NCBI RefSeq assembly: GCF_902498995.1
Contig: NZ_CABVLY010000020.1
Location: 87,955 to 151,954, forward strand
Reading direction: 5' to 3'
DNA: 64,000 bases
Source: Burkholderia anthina
GTDB taxonomy: Bacteria > Pseudomonadota > Gammaproteobacteria > Burkholderiales > Burkholderiaceae
The position numbers and the translations under genes were made by a program. The notes below the pieces were generated by a model that saw only the letters and a list, made by a program, of their open reading frames with translations, had not been told where the DNA came from and did not search any database. Of this stretch, positions 16,502 through 24,825 are shown piece after piece; positions within the stretch are counted from its first letter, which is position 1; each line of letters opens with the position of its first letter.

Positions 16502-17623
16502 TCAGTGAGTGGCGGGGGACGGCGCGATACGCGCCAGGATCCGCAGATCGTCGCCGATCCGCTCGACGCTGTGGAACGCGAGTCGCGTACGGGCGTCGAG
16601 GCTCGCCGGCGCGGCGAGGTCGAACATGCCGGCCGCGTCGCTGCCGAGCAGGCTCGGCGCGAGATAGACGAGCAGCTCGTCGACGCACTGTTCGCGCAGC
16701 AGCGAGCCGTTCAGCTTGTGGCCCGCCTCGACGTGCAGCTCGTTGACGCCGCGCGCGCCGAGCGCCGCCAGCATCGCGGGCAGGTCGACCTTGCCGTGCG
16801 CGTTCGCGAGCGGCACGATTTCCGCGCCGCGCGACTTCAGCACGTTCGCGCGGACTTCGCCGGCCGCATCGAGCCGGCCGCAGAAGATCAGCAGCGGCGG
16901 GCCTTCGAGCAGGCGCGCATCGAGCGGCAGGTCGAGGCGGCTGTCGACCAGCACGCGTTGCGGCTGGCGCGGCGTGTCGATGCCGCGCACGGTCAGGAGC
17001 GGGTTGTCCTCGCGCACGGTGCCGATGCCGGTGAGGATCGCGCACGCGCGTGCGCGCCACGCATGACCGTCGAGGCGCGCGGCCTCGCCGGTGATCCACT
17101 GGCTTTCGCCGGACGGCAGCGCGGTGCGGGCGTCGAGCGACGCGGCCGTCTTCATCCGTACCCACGGCCGGCCGCGCGTCATCCGCGACACGAAGCCGAT
17201 GTTCAGTTCGCCCGCTTCGTTCGCAAGCAGCCCGCAGCGCACGTCGACGCCCGCATCGCGCAGCATCCCGAGGCCGCGCCCCGACACCTGCGGGTTCGGG
17301 TCTTCCATCGCCGCGACGACCTTCGCGACGCGCGCTTCGATCAGCGCGTTCGCGCACGGCGGCGTGCGGCCGAAGTGGCTGCACGGCTCGAGCGTCACGT
17401 ACACGGTGGAGCCGGCGACGTCATGGCCGCGCGCACGCGCATCCTTCAGCGCCTGCACTTCCGCGTGGTCCTGGCCGGCCGGCTGCGTGAAGCCTTCGCC
17501 GATCACGTCGCCGTCCTTGACGATCACGCAGCCGACGCGCGGATTCGGCGCCGTCGTATACATGCCGCGCGCCGCGAGTGCGAGCGCACGCTCCATGTGG
17601 GCGAAATCGGTATCCGAGAACAT
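16502..17623 (-). CDS. ribD: Bifunctional riboflavin deaminase/reductase RibD
   Basis: A 373-residue two-domain enzyme for the second and third steps of riboflavin synthesis. The N-terminal cytidine-deaminase-like domain has the zinc site HAE (His53, Glu55) and PCSHFGRTPPC (Cys81, Cys90). The C-terminal reductase domain starts near residue 150 with MKTAASLDARTALPSGESQWI and holds the NADPH-binding GIGTVREDNP. It lies 15 bases after hemL and 14 before ribE. Confidence 0.96.
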   Translation of the reverse strand: MFSDTDFAHMERALALAARGMYTTAPNPRVGCVIVKDGDVIGEGFTQPAGQDHAEVQALKDARARGHDVAGSTVYVTLEPCSHFGRTPPCANALIEARVAKVVAAMEDPNPQVSGRGLGMLRDAGVDVRCGLLANEAGELNIGFVSRMTRGRPWVRMKTAASLDARTALPSGESQWITGEAARLDGHAWRARACAILTGIGTVREDNPLLTVRGIDTPRQPQRVLVDSRLDLPLDARLLEGPPLLIFCGRLDAAGEVRANVLKSRGAEIVPLANAHGKVDLPAMLAALGARGVNELHVEAGHKLNGSLLREQCVDELLVYLAPSLLGSDAAGMFDLAAPASLDARTRLAFHSVERIGDDLRILARIAPSPATH

Positions 17624-17638
17624 GCGCGCGGACCCGGG

Positions 17639-18922
17639 TCAGGCGGCGAGTGCCGCGAACGCGCGGCGCGCGGCCGCGAGCGTCGCGTCGATCACCGCGT
17701 CGTCGTGCGTGCTCGACACGAAGCCGGCCTCGTACGCGGACGGCGCGAAGTACACGCCTTCGTCGAGCATCAGGTGGAAGAAGCGGTTGAAGCGCTCGAT
17801 GTCGCTCTTCGTGACTTCCGCGAAGCTGGTCGGCACGCGCTCGGCGAAGTACAGGCCGAACATCGCGCCGATCGAGTCGGCCGCGAACGGCACGCCGGCC
17901 GCGCGCGCTTCGGCCGCGAGGCCGTCGGCGAGGCGCTTCGTCTGCGCGGTGAGCGCGTCGTAGAAACCCGGCGCCTGGATCAGTTGCAGCGTTTTCAGGC
18001 CCGCGGCGACCGCGATCGGGTTGCCCGACAGCGTGCCGGCCTGGTACACGCCGCCGAGCGGCGCGAGGTGGGCCATGATGTCGCGGCGGCCGCCGAACGC
18101 GGCAGCCGGCATCCCGCCGCCGATCACCTTGCCGAGGCAGGTGAGGTCGGCCGTGATCCCGTAGTACGCCTGCGCGCCGCCGAGCGCGACGCGGAAGCCG
18201 CACATCACCTCGTCGAAGATCAGCACCGCGCCGTGCTTCGTGCACAGCGCGCGCAGCGCGTTCAGGAACTCCGGCGTGCCGCGCACGAGGTTCATGTTGC
18301 CGGCGACCGGCTCGACGATCACCGCGGCGATCTCGTCGCCGAACGCGCCGAATGCTTCTTCCAGCGCGGCGACGTTGTTGTATTCGAGGACGGTCGTGTG
18401 CTTCGCGATGTCGGCGGGCACGCCGGCAGACGTCGGGTTGCCGAACGTCAGCAGGCCCGAGCCGGCCTTCACCAGCAGGCTGTCCGCGTGGCCGTGATAG
18501 CAGCCCTCGAACTTCACGATGCGGCTGCGGCCGGTGAAGCCGCGCGCGAGACGCAGCGCGCTCATCGTGGCTTCCGTGCCGCTCGACACCATCCGCACCT
18601 GTTCGATCGACGGCACGAGCTTGCAGATTTCCTCGGCGATCTCGATCTCGGCCTCGGTCGGCGCGCCGAACGAGAAGCCGTCGGCAAGCACGTTCTGCAC
18701 GGCCGACAACACGTCCGGATGGACGTGGCCGACGATCATCGGGCCCCACGAGCCGATGTAGTCGATGTACTGCTTGCCGTCGGCATCCCAGAAATACGGG
18801 CCTTGCGCGCGCGACACGAAGCGCGGCGTGCCGCCGACCGAACGGAAGGCGCGCACCGGCGAGTTGACGCCGCCCGGAATGGTCTTCTGGGCGCGTTCGA
18901 AGAGGATCTGATTGTTGGACAT
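17639..18922 (-). CDS. hemL: Glutamate-1-semialdehyde 2,1-aminomutase
   Basis: A 427-residue PLP enzyme that isomerises glutamate-1-semialdehyde to 5-aminolevulinate, the first committed tetrapyrrole step of the C5 route. The N-terminus ARKTIPGG-type segment (AQKTIPGGVNSPVRAF), the FIFDEV-type motif (LIFDEVMCGFR) and the cofactor lysine K265 in LGKVIGGGMP are present. It leads into ribD and ribE with almost no gaps, linking haem and flavin cofactor genes in one transcript. Confidence 0.96.
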   Translation of the reverse strand: MSNNQILFERAQKTIPGGVNSPVRAFRSVGGTPRFVSRAQGPYFWDADGKQYIDYIGSWGPMIVGHVHPDVLSAVQNVLADGFSFGAPTEAEIEIAEEICKLVPSIEQVRMVSSGTEATMSALRLARGFTGRSRIVKFEGCYHGHADSLLVKAGSGLLTFGNPTSAGVPADIAKHTTVLEYNNVAALEEAFGAFGDEIAAVIVEPVAGNMNLVRGTPEFLNALRALCTKHGAVLIFDEVMCGFRVALGGAQAYYGITADLTCLGKVIGGGMPAAAFGGRRDIMAHLAPLGGVYQAGTLSGNPIAVAAGLKTLQLIQAPGFYDALTAQTKRLADGLAAEARAAGVPFAADSIGAMFGLYFAERVPTSFAEVTKSDIERFNRFFHLMLDEGVYFAPSAYEAGFVSSTHDDAVIDATLAAARRAFAALAA

Positions 18923-19082
18923 GAGCGAAACCTGCGAGAGAAGGGCGCGGGGGCCTGTGCACGGGCCGCGGCGCCTGGGCGGAACGATCGTCCGATTGTA
19001 CCGGAGACGCGCGCGGCGGGCCCGCGGCGGGGTCTGCGGCCTTTCGGCGCGTTGGGGAAACCGAGGTATCGATCCGGCCCGT

Positions 19083-19535
19083 TTATCGTGGCGGCTTGCG
19101 CTTGCCGGTCAGCTCGGCCCAGCGCTTCTCGAGCGGGCCTTCGACCATCGGCTTGATCGACGTGCCGGAACTTTGCGCATCCCAGGTCTGCACCGAGTAC
19201 GGATGCACGCGCAGCGCGTCGCGCGGGATCACGACGTCCAGATGGGCGTCGACCAGCCAGTCGTAGACGAAGTCGATGCACAGCCGGTAGCCGCGCTTGG
19301 TCGCCGGATCGGGCACTTCATAGGGCGCGCGCGTCACGTAGCCCGAACCGAACACGCCCTTCGGCTCCTTCGCGACGCGATGCAGGAACACGCGGTCGCC
19401 CGGCAGGATGCCGCGCGCGAAGCCGCAACCCCAGACGTCGTGCACGGCCTCGCCGGCCTTCACGCGCGCGGCGACGTCGGGCAGTTCGGGCCACGGCCAT
19501 TTCTTGGGGCTCCAGATCAGCAGGAAAGCGGTCAT
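19083..19535 (-). CDS. EVE/PUA-like domain protein
   Basis: A 150-residue soluble protein starting TAFLLIWSPKKWPWPEL, which resembles the N-terminus of EVE/PUA-fold proteins that bind modified bases in RNA or DNA. A GDRVFLHRVAKEPKGVFGSG stretch fits the beta-barrel core. The family assignment rests on the overall look and the Trp-rich N-terminus, so it is moderate. It stands alone between hemL and the divergent exporter gene, with no restriction genes close by. Confidence 0.6.
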   Translation of the reverse strand: MTAFLLIWSPKKWPWPELPDVAARVKAGEAVHDVWGCGFARGILPGDRVFLHRVAKEPKGVFGSGYVTRAPYEVPDPATKRGYRLCIDFVYDWLVDAHLDVVIPRDALRVHPYSVQTWDAQSSGTSIKPMVEGPLEKRWAELTGKRKPPR

Positions 19536-19771
19536 CGGTTCGGTCGTGCGGTTGAATAGGTCAGACGAGAGCGCGGCAGAGTCGCAAGCTTAATCGAATC
19601 CACCCGCGACCCGCATGCGCGGCGCTCGCCGGCCTTGCGCCGCAGGGCGGCCGGCGGCATGCGAGAAAGTTGCGCGTACAATCATGGGCCTGGGCGCGCC
19701 GCATGCGGCGCGGCCTCCCGTCTTCAACGCCCGCGTGCCCCGATGCGCGCGGGCTCCCAATCCGGATACCC

Positions 19772-20989
19772 ATGTCCCACGTCGTCCGGCGCCGGCCCGA
19801 TGCCCGGCTGATCCTGTTGCTCGGCGCGCTCGCCGCCTGCGGGCCGATCGCTACCGACATGTACCTGCCGAGCCTGCCGTCGATTGCCGACGGTTTCTCC
19901 GTGAGCCCCGGCGCCGCGCAGCGCACGCTGACGAGCTTCATGGCCGGCTTCTCGATCGGCATGCTGCTGTACGGTCCGCTGTCCGATACGTGGGGGCGCC
20001 GCCCGGTGCTGCTCGGCGGCATCGCGCTGTTTACGCTCGCCAGCATCGGCTGTTTCGTGTCGGGCTCGATCGACATGCTGATCTTCGTGCGCTTCCTGCA
20101 GGCGCTCGGTGCGGGCGCCGCGTCGGTGCTCGCCCGCGCGATCGCGCGCGACGCGCACGAGCCGACCGATGCGGCGAAGGTGCTGTCGATGGTCGCGATC
20201 GTCACCGCGGTCGGGCCGTTGCTCGCGCCGCTGATCGGCGGCCAGATCCTGCGCTTCGCCGGCTGGCGCGGCGTGTTCGTCGTGCTGGCCGTATTCGGCG
20301 CGCTGTGCGCGGCGACCGCGTACCTGCGCGTGCCCGAAACCTGGCCGAAGGAGCGTCGCAAGAGCGCGGCCGTGCTCGCGTCGTTCGCATCGTACGGGCG
20401 GATCCTGTCCGATCCGGTCGCATGGGGGCACATGCTGTGCGGCGGGATGGCGTTCGCGTCGATGTTCTCGTACATCACCGCGACGCCGTTCGTGTACATC
20501 GAGTATTTCCACGTATCGCCGCAGCACTACGGGCTGCTGTTCGGCCTGAACGTCGTCGGGATCATGATCGGCAACTTCGCGAACACGCGGCTCGTCGGCC
20601 GCATCGGCTCGCTGCGCATCATCGCGGCCGCGTCGCTCGTGAGCTGCATTGCGTCGCTCGCGGTCGCGCTCGTCGCGCTGACGGGGTGGGGCGGGCTGTG
20701 GTCGATCGTCGTGTGCCTGTTCTTCGTCGTCGGCGTGGTCGGGATCCTGTCCGCGAACTGCACGACCGACCTGATGCATCGCTATCCGCACAACGCGGGC
20801 GCGTCGGCGGCCGTGTTCGGCGCGATGCAGCTCGCGCTCGGCGCGCTCGCGAGCGTCGCGATCGGCGTACTGGCCGACGGCACGCCGTTCGCGATGGGCG
20901 TGACGATCGGCATCGCGGGCGTGCTGTGCTTCGTCGGCCGCTATCTGGTGCTGCGCTGGCATGGGCGGCCCGTGCCGGCCGGGGCTTGA
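19772..20989 (+). CDS. Bcr/CflA family multidrug efflux MFS transporter
   Basis: A 405-residue major facilitator with 12 predicted helices. The first helix carries the family signature GPIATDMYLPSLPSIA, and the loop after helix two has GPLSDTWGRRPVLLGG (motif A). Members pump out drugs such as bicyclomycin, sulphonamides or chloramphenicol by proton antiport. The start at 19772 puts the first Met eight residues before the first helix; the open frame continues upstream with atypical composition. Actual substrates are unknown. Confidence 0.92.
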   Translation: MSHVVRRRPDARLILLLGALAACGPIATDMYLPSLPSIADGFSVSPGAAQRTLTSFMAGFSIGMLLYGPLSDTWGRRPVLLGGIALFTLASIGCFVSGSIDMLIFVRFLQALGAGAASVLARAIARDAHEPTDAAKVLSMVAIVTAVGPLLAPLIGGQILRFAGWRGVFVVLAVFGALCAATAYLRVPETWPKERRKSAAVLASFASYGRILSDPVAWGHMLCGGMAFASMFSYITATPFVYIEYFHVSPQHYGLLFGLNVVGIMIGNFANTRLVGRIGSLRIIAAASLVSCIASLAVALVALTGWGGLWSIVVCLFFVVGVVGILSANCTTDLMHRYPHNAGASAAVFGAMQLALGALASVAIGVLADGTPFAMGVTIGIAGVLCFVGRYLVLRWHGRPVPAGA

Positions 20990-21001
20990 TTCACGTCCGC
21001 A

Positions 21002-21463
21002 TTATTTGGCGCGGTCTGACGAGCGATTGTCGAGTCGATAGCTACGCTTCGAGTTGATCACGAACCGCTTGACCTGGGCATCGAGTTCCTGGCTGTGGTA
21101 CAGGTCCAGGCATTTCAAGAAATCAAACCTGACGCCTTTGATTTCGGATTCGACGATCGGATTGCGATAGTCGCGTGCAAGAAAACGATTGACCAGCGAT
21201 TTGCTCGCGTCGGGGTTCCGTTCCAGATCGAAGTCGGTCCAGTCCATCAGTGCACTGGCGCTGCTTCCCGCGTCCATCGTCGCGGACGGTTCATTCCGAT
21301 AAGCGGTCGCGATGCATTCGGCGAGCACCATGTCCTTGTAGTTCTGCGCGTAGGTTCGGGCGCCGGCTTGCGGCGACGACGTTGTATCTGTTGCATGGCC
21401 CGATTGCGCCGCTAACGTCAGTGCCCCCAGCATCGCATACCGGAGCAGCGGATTTTGTCTCAT
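21002..21463 (-). CDS. Tai4-type T6SS amidase immunity protein
   Basis: A 153-residue exported protein with a signal peptide (RQNPLLRYAMLGALTLAAQ, cleaved near HAT-D). The mature part has YAQNYKDMVLAECIATAYR, ALMDWTDFDLE and KCLDLYHSQELDAQVKRFV, which I recognise as the Tai4 family that sits in the periplasm and blocks the Tae4 cell wall amidase. The start was chosen for a GGAG site six bases upstream. No tae4 gene is next to it, so it looks like an orphan immunity gene. Codon use is clearly more AT-tolerant than in the flanking genes. Confidence 0.8.
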   Translation of the reverse strand: MRQNPLLRYAMLGALTLAAQSGHATDTTSSPQAGARTYAQNYKDMVLAECIATAYRNEPSATMDAGSSASALMDWTDFDLERNPDASKSLVNRFLARDYRNPIVESEIKGVRFDFLKCLDLYHSQELDAQVKRFVINSKRSYRLDNRSSDRAK

Positions 21464-21536
21464 GGCAGACTCCAGCGGTGTGCACCGATCCAACACATCG
21501 CCTAAAAAACAAACCGGTCTATTTGGCGAGGTGCAA

Positions 21537-21893
21537 TCAGCGCGGCAGACTTTCCAAGCGCTGATGGTTCCATTCTCCATCCAAAATAGCCTGATAGAGC
21601 ATGCCTAGAGTCAGTGGTACTTTGTCATATTTTTCTCGGCGTTTTCTGGAGAAAGCCATCCGTGCCACTTCAATCAAGCTAAAGCCCTCTCCTGAGAAGT
21701 AGCGATTGAACTCAAAATCTCCAACTTGCACCGGAAATTTATCGAAGAAGCTCTCCATAAACTCGACCGCATCGTCGCCAGTGATATCCAAATCACCCTC
21801 GACGGCATGATCTTTTGTGAGAATTTTTTTGGGACTAACACCGGCCTCCCTTCTCACAAAATCCTCAAACTCGTTCCATGTAAACTGGCTCAT
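21537..21893 (-). CDS. DUF1493 family protein
   Basis: A 118-residue protein matching the DUF1493 family by the acyl-carrier-like pattern DLDITGDDAVEFMESFF followed by FEFNRYF and the C-terminal VPLTLGMLYQAILDGEW. The GDDAVEF stretch resembles the region around the modified serine in carrier proteins, but no serine is at that place. It overlaps the upstream STM2901-family gene by one base (TGATG). In Salmonella the two families are also adjacent. The function is unknown; lower GC suggests transfer. Confidence 0.82.
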   Translation of the reverse strand: MSQFTWNEFEDFVRREAGVSPKKILTKDHAVEGDLDITGDDAVEFMESFFDKFPVQVGDFEFNRYFSGEGFSLIEVARMAFSRKRREKYDKVPLTLGMLYQAILDGEWNHQRLESLPR

Positions 21894-22324
21894 CAGAACA
21901 CCTTGTCCTCAGGCTTAACAAGCGCGTTATAGCGCGACACGGAACGAATGCTGATCATCGTGACATCGTTGGCAGCAATGACCCAGCCAACGACAGGAAC
22001 CGCGCGCCCAACGAAAACCCCAATGTTTCTTACCAGAATGAACCTCAAGCGCTTAACGCTGGCGTTGGTCAGCGTCGGGAGGATCTTCTTCTTCAAATCG
22101 TAGTCCAGATACTTGCGACTCAATATCGACGCAACAGAAGTACCCGGCGTGGTACCAAAGGGCTTTGCTCGTGTTGGCAGCCAATTTTGACCGGCCACAA
22201 TGGCAACCACTGCTGCTACATCGTCAACACCAAGCTCCTTGCATGTCTCGTCGATAAAGACAAGGAAAAACAGCTCCATCGGCGCGAGATTTCGATGTGT
22301 ACCAAAGTCATAGGTGTTGTTCAT
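21893..22324 (-). CDS. STM2901 family membrane-associated protein
   Basis: A 143-residue protein that resembles Salmonella STM2901 along its length: NLAPMELFFLVFIDE at the start, then AIVAGQNWLPTRAK, GTTPGTSVASILSRK, the hydrophobic GVFVGRAVPVVGWVIAAND segment and an ending in VKPEDKVF. The hydrophobic part could form one or two membrane passes. The ATG has a GAGAGGA site. It is translationally coupled to the DUF1493 gene. No activity is established; the pair, beside a Tai4-like gene, may be immunity or anti-competitor functions. Confidence 0.8.
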   Translation of the reverse strand: MNNTYDFGTHRNLAPMELFFLVFIDETCKELGVDDVAAVVAIVAGQNWLPTRAKPFGTTPGTSVASILSRKYLDYDLKKKILPTLTNASVKRLRFILVRNIGVFVGRAVPVVGWVIAANDVTMISIRSVSRYNALVKPEDKVF

Positions 22325-22339
22325 TATAGTATTCCTCTC

Positions 22340-22636
22340 TCAGGCTATCGACGAGGCTGAAGCCACGAAGAGAACGATCCCCTGCCTATCGTCCAGGGTG
22401 CGGCCTCCCAGCGAAGGCGGGAATTTGATCACTCCTGCTTTGCCCCATCGCTGGATATTGGTGGCCACGTTGCCCCAATCGTTCGCGCAACCTTCTCCGC
22501 AGAATTTATCGGGGCGTAAATTCGCATTGCTGCTGCCCATGCGGCTGAAAAACGTGGTCTCGGCATATCCCTCTCCGCAAACTGGATGAACGTGATGCTG
22601 TCGATGCCAATCCGGGGTCTTTGAGAAACGCATCAT
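22340..22636 (-). CDS. Hypothetical 98-residue ORF, possibly a remnant
   Basis: An open frame that ends 15 bases before the STM2901-family gene on the same strand. It contains four Cys in HPVCGEGYAE and DKFCGEGCANDWG, and a tidy ending (GRTLDDRQGIVLFVASASS). I do not recognise the family. There is no good ribosome site, and an in-frame stop lies just 12 codons upstream. It may be the tail of a lost effector or a chance frame. Local GC content is low compared with the rest. Confidence 0.35.
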   Translation of the reverse strand: MMRFSKTPDWHRQHHVHPVCGEGYAETTFFSRMGSSNANLRPDKFCGEGCANDWGNVATNIQRWGKAGVIKFPPSLGGRTLDDRQGIVLFVASASSIA

Positions 22637-22827
22637 TTCTCGCGTCGGACCGAGATGGCGACATCACACGGAGTGAAGGAATTTACCGAGCCTGGGCAAC
22701 GGCTGACAATTGGACTGGTTCGAAAATGGACGTGTGTACGAACGTATGACGTCACGCGCAGCCATCGGCAGAAGGCGCGTCGATGATTGCCGAGTCGCTG
22801 TGGTTTGTGGCGGCGCCGCTCATGCGA

Positions 22828-22871
22828 AACACCCCGAACGCCGGGCCTGAATCCAGCGTTCGGGGTGTCGT
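22828..22871 (-). terminator. Terminator of the zwf-pgl-glk operon
   Basis: A 13-base perfect stem (ACACCCCGAACGC with its complement) around a 14-base loop lies 26 bases after the stop of the glk-hexR gene. On the minus strand it is followed by only three T, so it may be less efficient than others in this window. Confidence 0.7.
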
Positions 22872-22896
22872 GCACCGATGGTGTTTCGCCGAAGCG

Positions 22897-24825
22897 TCAG
22901 TCCCGCGCGACGTCCTTCGCGCCCGGCGACGCACCGTGGCTCAACCAGTCGAGCACGTCGGCCGTTTCGTCGTCGCTCGCGCGTGCCCGCGCCTGCGCGA
23001 CGGCCTCGGGCAGCTCGCCGTTCGTCGACGCGCGGCGGATCGCGACGCCCACCGCGAGGATGTCGATCATCAGCAGATGCAGGATCCGCGAGATCATCGA
23101 CAGCTGCGACTCGCGCATCTCGATGTGGTCGGTCTCGAGCGCGACGGTCGCGCGCTTCGCGAGCGGCGTGTTGCTCGACGTGATCGCGATCACCTTCGCG
23201 CCGGCCTGCATCGCGACCTCGAGCACGCGCAGCAGCTCGGGCGCGCGTCCCGACTTCGACACCGCGACGATCACGTCGCCCTTGCCGAGCAGCGCAGCCG
23301 ACGCGGCCTGCATGTACAGGTCGCCGTACGCGATCGTCGGAATCCCGAACCGGAAGAACTTGTAGTGCGCGTCCTGCGCGACGATGTTCGAGTTGCCGAG
23401 CCCGTAGAACTCGATGCGGCGCGCACTGTTCAGGATCTCGATCGCGTTTTCGACATGCTCGAAATTCAGGTGCTCGCGCAGTTGCAGGATCGCGGATACC
23501 GTGTTGTCGAGCACCTTCGCGCCGAAGTCGGTGGCCGTATCGCCGAGATGCACCTGGCTGTGGCTCATCGGGATCGTGCCCGTGAGGCCGGTCGCGAGCT
23601 TCAGCTTGAAGTCCGACAGCCCCTGGCAGCCGAGCGAGCGGCAGAAGCGGATCACCGTCGGCTGGCTCACGTCCGCCTTGCGCGCGATGTCGACGATCGG
23701 ATCGTTGATGATCGAGCGCGGATGGTTCAGCGCGAGATCGGCGACGCGGCGCTCGGCCGGCGTCAGCGCGTCGCGCATCTGCCGGATCCGCTCGAACACG
23801 GCCGACGATGCGCCGCCCGAACGGTTCGACAACTGCTCCGCGAGAATCGCCGATACGCCGAGGAACGCCGGATATTCGGCGGTGATCAGGTAGGTCGGAA
23901 TGTTCTCGAGATAGTGCGTGAAGCGGCCCTTCGCCTCGAAGCGCTCGCGAAACGACGAGCGCGTGAACAGTTCGCCGAGCTTCAGTGCGACGCCGCCACC
24001 GATATAGACGCCGCCGAGCGCGCCGAGCGTGAGCGCGACGCTGCCCGCGAACGCGCCGAGGATCCCGCAGAAGCATTCGACCGTCTCGAGCGCGAGCGCG
24101 TCGCCGGTATGCGCGCGCTCGACGATCTCGACCGTGTCGACGGTGGCGGCGACGCGCTTCTTGTCGCGCGCGGCGAGCGCGCGATAGATGATCTCCATGC
24201 CGGGGCCGGCGCACACGCGCTCGAACGACACGTGCGGAAACTTCTTGCGCGCGTACTGCAGCACGAGATCCTCGCGCTCGTCCTGCGGCGCGAACGACGC
24301 GTGGCCGCCTTCGCTGCCGAGGGCGATCCAGCGGTCGTCGGCGGGAATCAGCCCCGACACGCCGAGCCCGGTGCCGGGCCCGAGCAGTCCGATCACGCTG
24401 TTCTGGCGGCGCGCGCCGCCGCCGATCTGCACGCGCTGCGCATCGGTGAGGCCGGGCAGCGCCATCGCGAGCGCGGTGAAATCGTTGACGACGAGCAGCG
24501 TGTCGAAGCCGAGCGCGCGGCGCGTCGCCTCGATCGAGAAGCTCCAGTCGTGATTGGTCATCGTGACCTGGTCGCCGTCGACCGGGTTCGCGATCGCGAT
24601 CGCCGCGTGATTCACGCGGCTGATCTTCACGTCCTTCAGATATTTGCGGATCGCGTCGGTGAGCGTCGGGTAGTCGGCGCCGGGATAAACGCGGATCTGC
24701 GTGATCTCGCCCGGAGCGGTTTCCAGCGCGAAGCGCGCGTTGGTGCCGCCGACGTCCGCGAGCAGGCGCGGGCCGTCGGCATGCTGGCCCGCGACGACGG
24801 CCTTACTTTGCGCACCAGTAGACAT
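22897..24825 (-). CDS. glk: Glucokinase fused to an RpiR/HexR-type regulator
   Basis: A 642-residue fusion. Residues 20 to about 340 are a bacterial glucokinase: LLADVGGTNARFAL phosphate loop, VVNDFTALAMALPGL with the catalytic Asp, LGPGTGLGVSGL and the SEGGHASFAP glucose-binding motif. From about 345 comes an RpiR helix-turn-helix with KADVSQPTVIRFCRSLG, and then a SIS sugar-phosphate domain (RRIEFYGLGNSNIVAQD; VIAVSKSGRAPELL). The regulator half resembles HexR, which senses KDPG. So one polypeptide could both phosphorylate glucose and repress the operon. It overlaps pgl by 23 bases. Confidence 0.93.
   Translation of the reverse strand: MSTGAQSKAVVAGQHADGPRLLADVGGTNARFALETAPGEITQIRVYPGADYPTLTDAIRKYLKDVKISRVNHAAIAIANPVDGDQVTMTNHDWSFSIEATRRALGFDTLLVVNDFTALAMALPGLTDAQRVQIGGGARRQNSVIGLLGPGTGLGVSGLIPADDRWIALGSEGGHASFAPQDEREDLVLQYARKKFPHVSFERVCAGPGMEIIYRALAARDKKRVAATVDTVEIVERAHTGDALALETVECFCGILGAFAGSVALTLGALGGVYIGGGVALKLGELFTRSSFRERFEAKGRFTHYLENIPTYLITAEYPAFLGVSAILAEQLSNRSGGASSAVFERIRQMRDALTPAERRVADLALNHPRSIINDPIVDIARKADVSQPTVIRFCRSLGCQGLSDFKLKLATGLTGTIPMSHSQVHLGDTATDFGAKVLDNTVSAILQLREHLNFEHVENAIEILNSARRIEFYGLGNSNIVAQDAHYKFFRFGIPTIAYGDLYMQAASAALLGKGDVIVAVSKSGRAPELLRVLEVAMQAGAKVIAITSSNTPLAKRATVALETDHIEMRESQLSMISRILHLLMIDILAVGVAIRRASTNGELPEAVAQARARASDDETADVLDWLSHGASPGAKDVARD

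Noticed and set aside
16505..19156. Plus-strand open frame of 883 codons across ribD and hemL
   Set aside because: It is antisense to two well-recognised enzymes, has an Arg/His/Ala-rich composition without any motif and reflects the G/C bias at third positions.
22633..22875. 80-codon minus-strand frame over the glk terminator
   Set aside because: It runs through the terminator hairpin, has no ribosome site and an Arg/His-rich composition.
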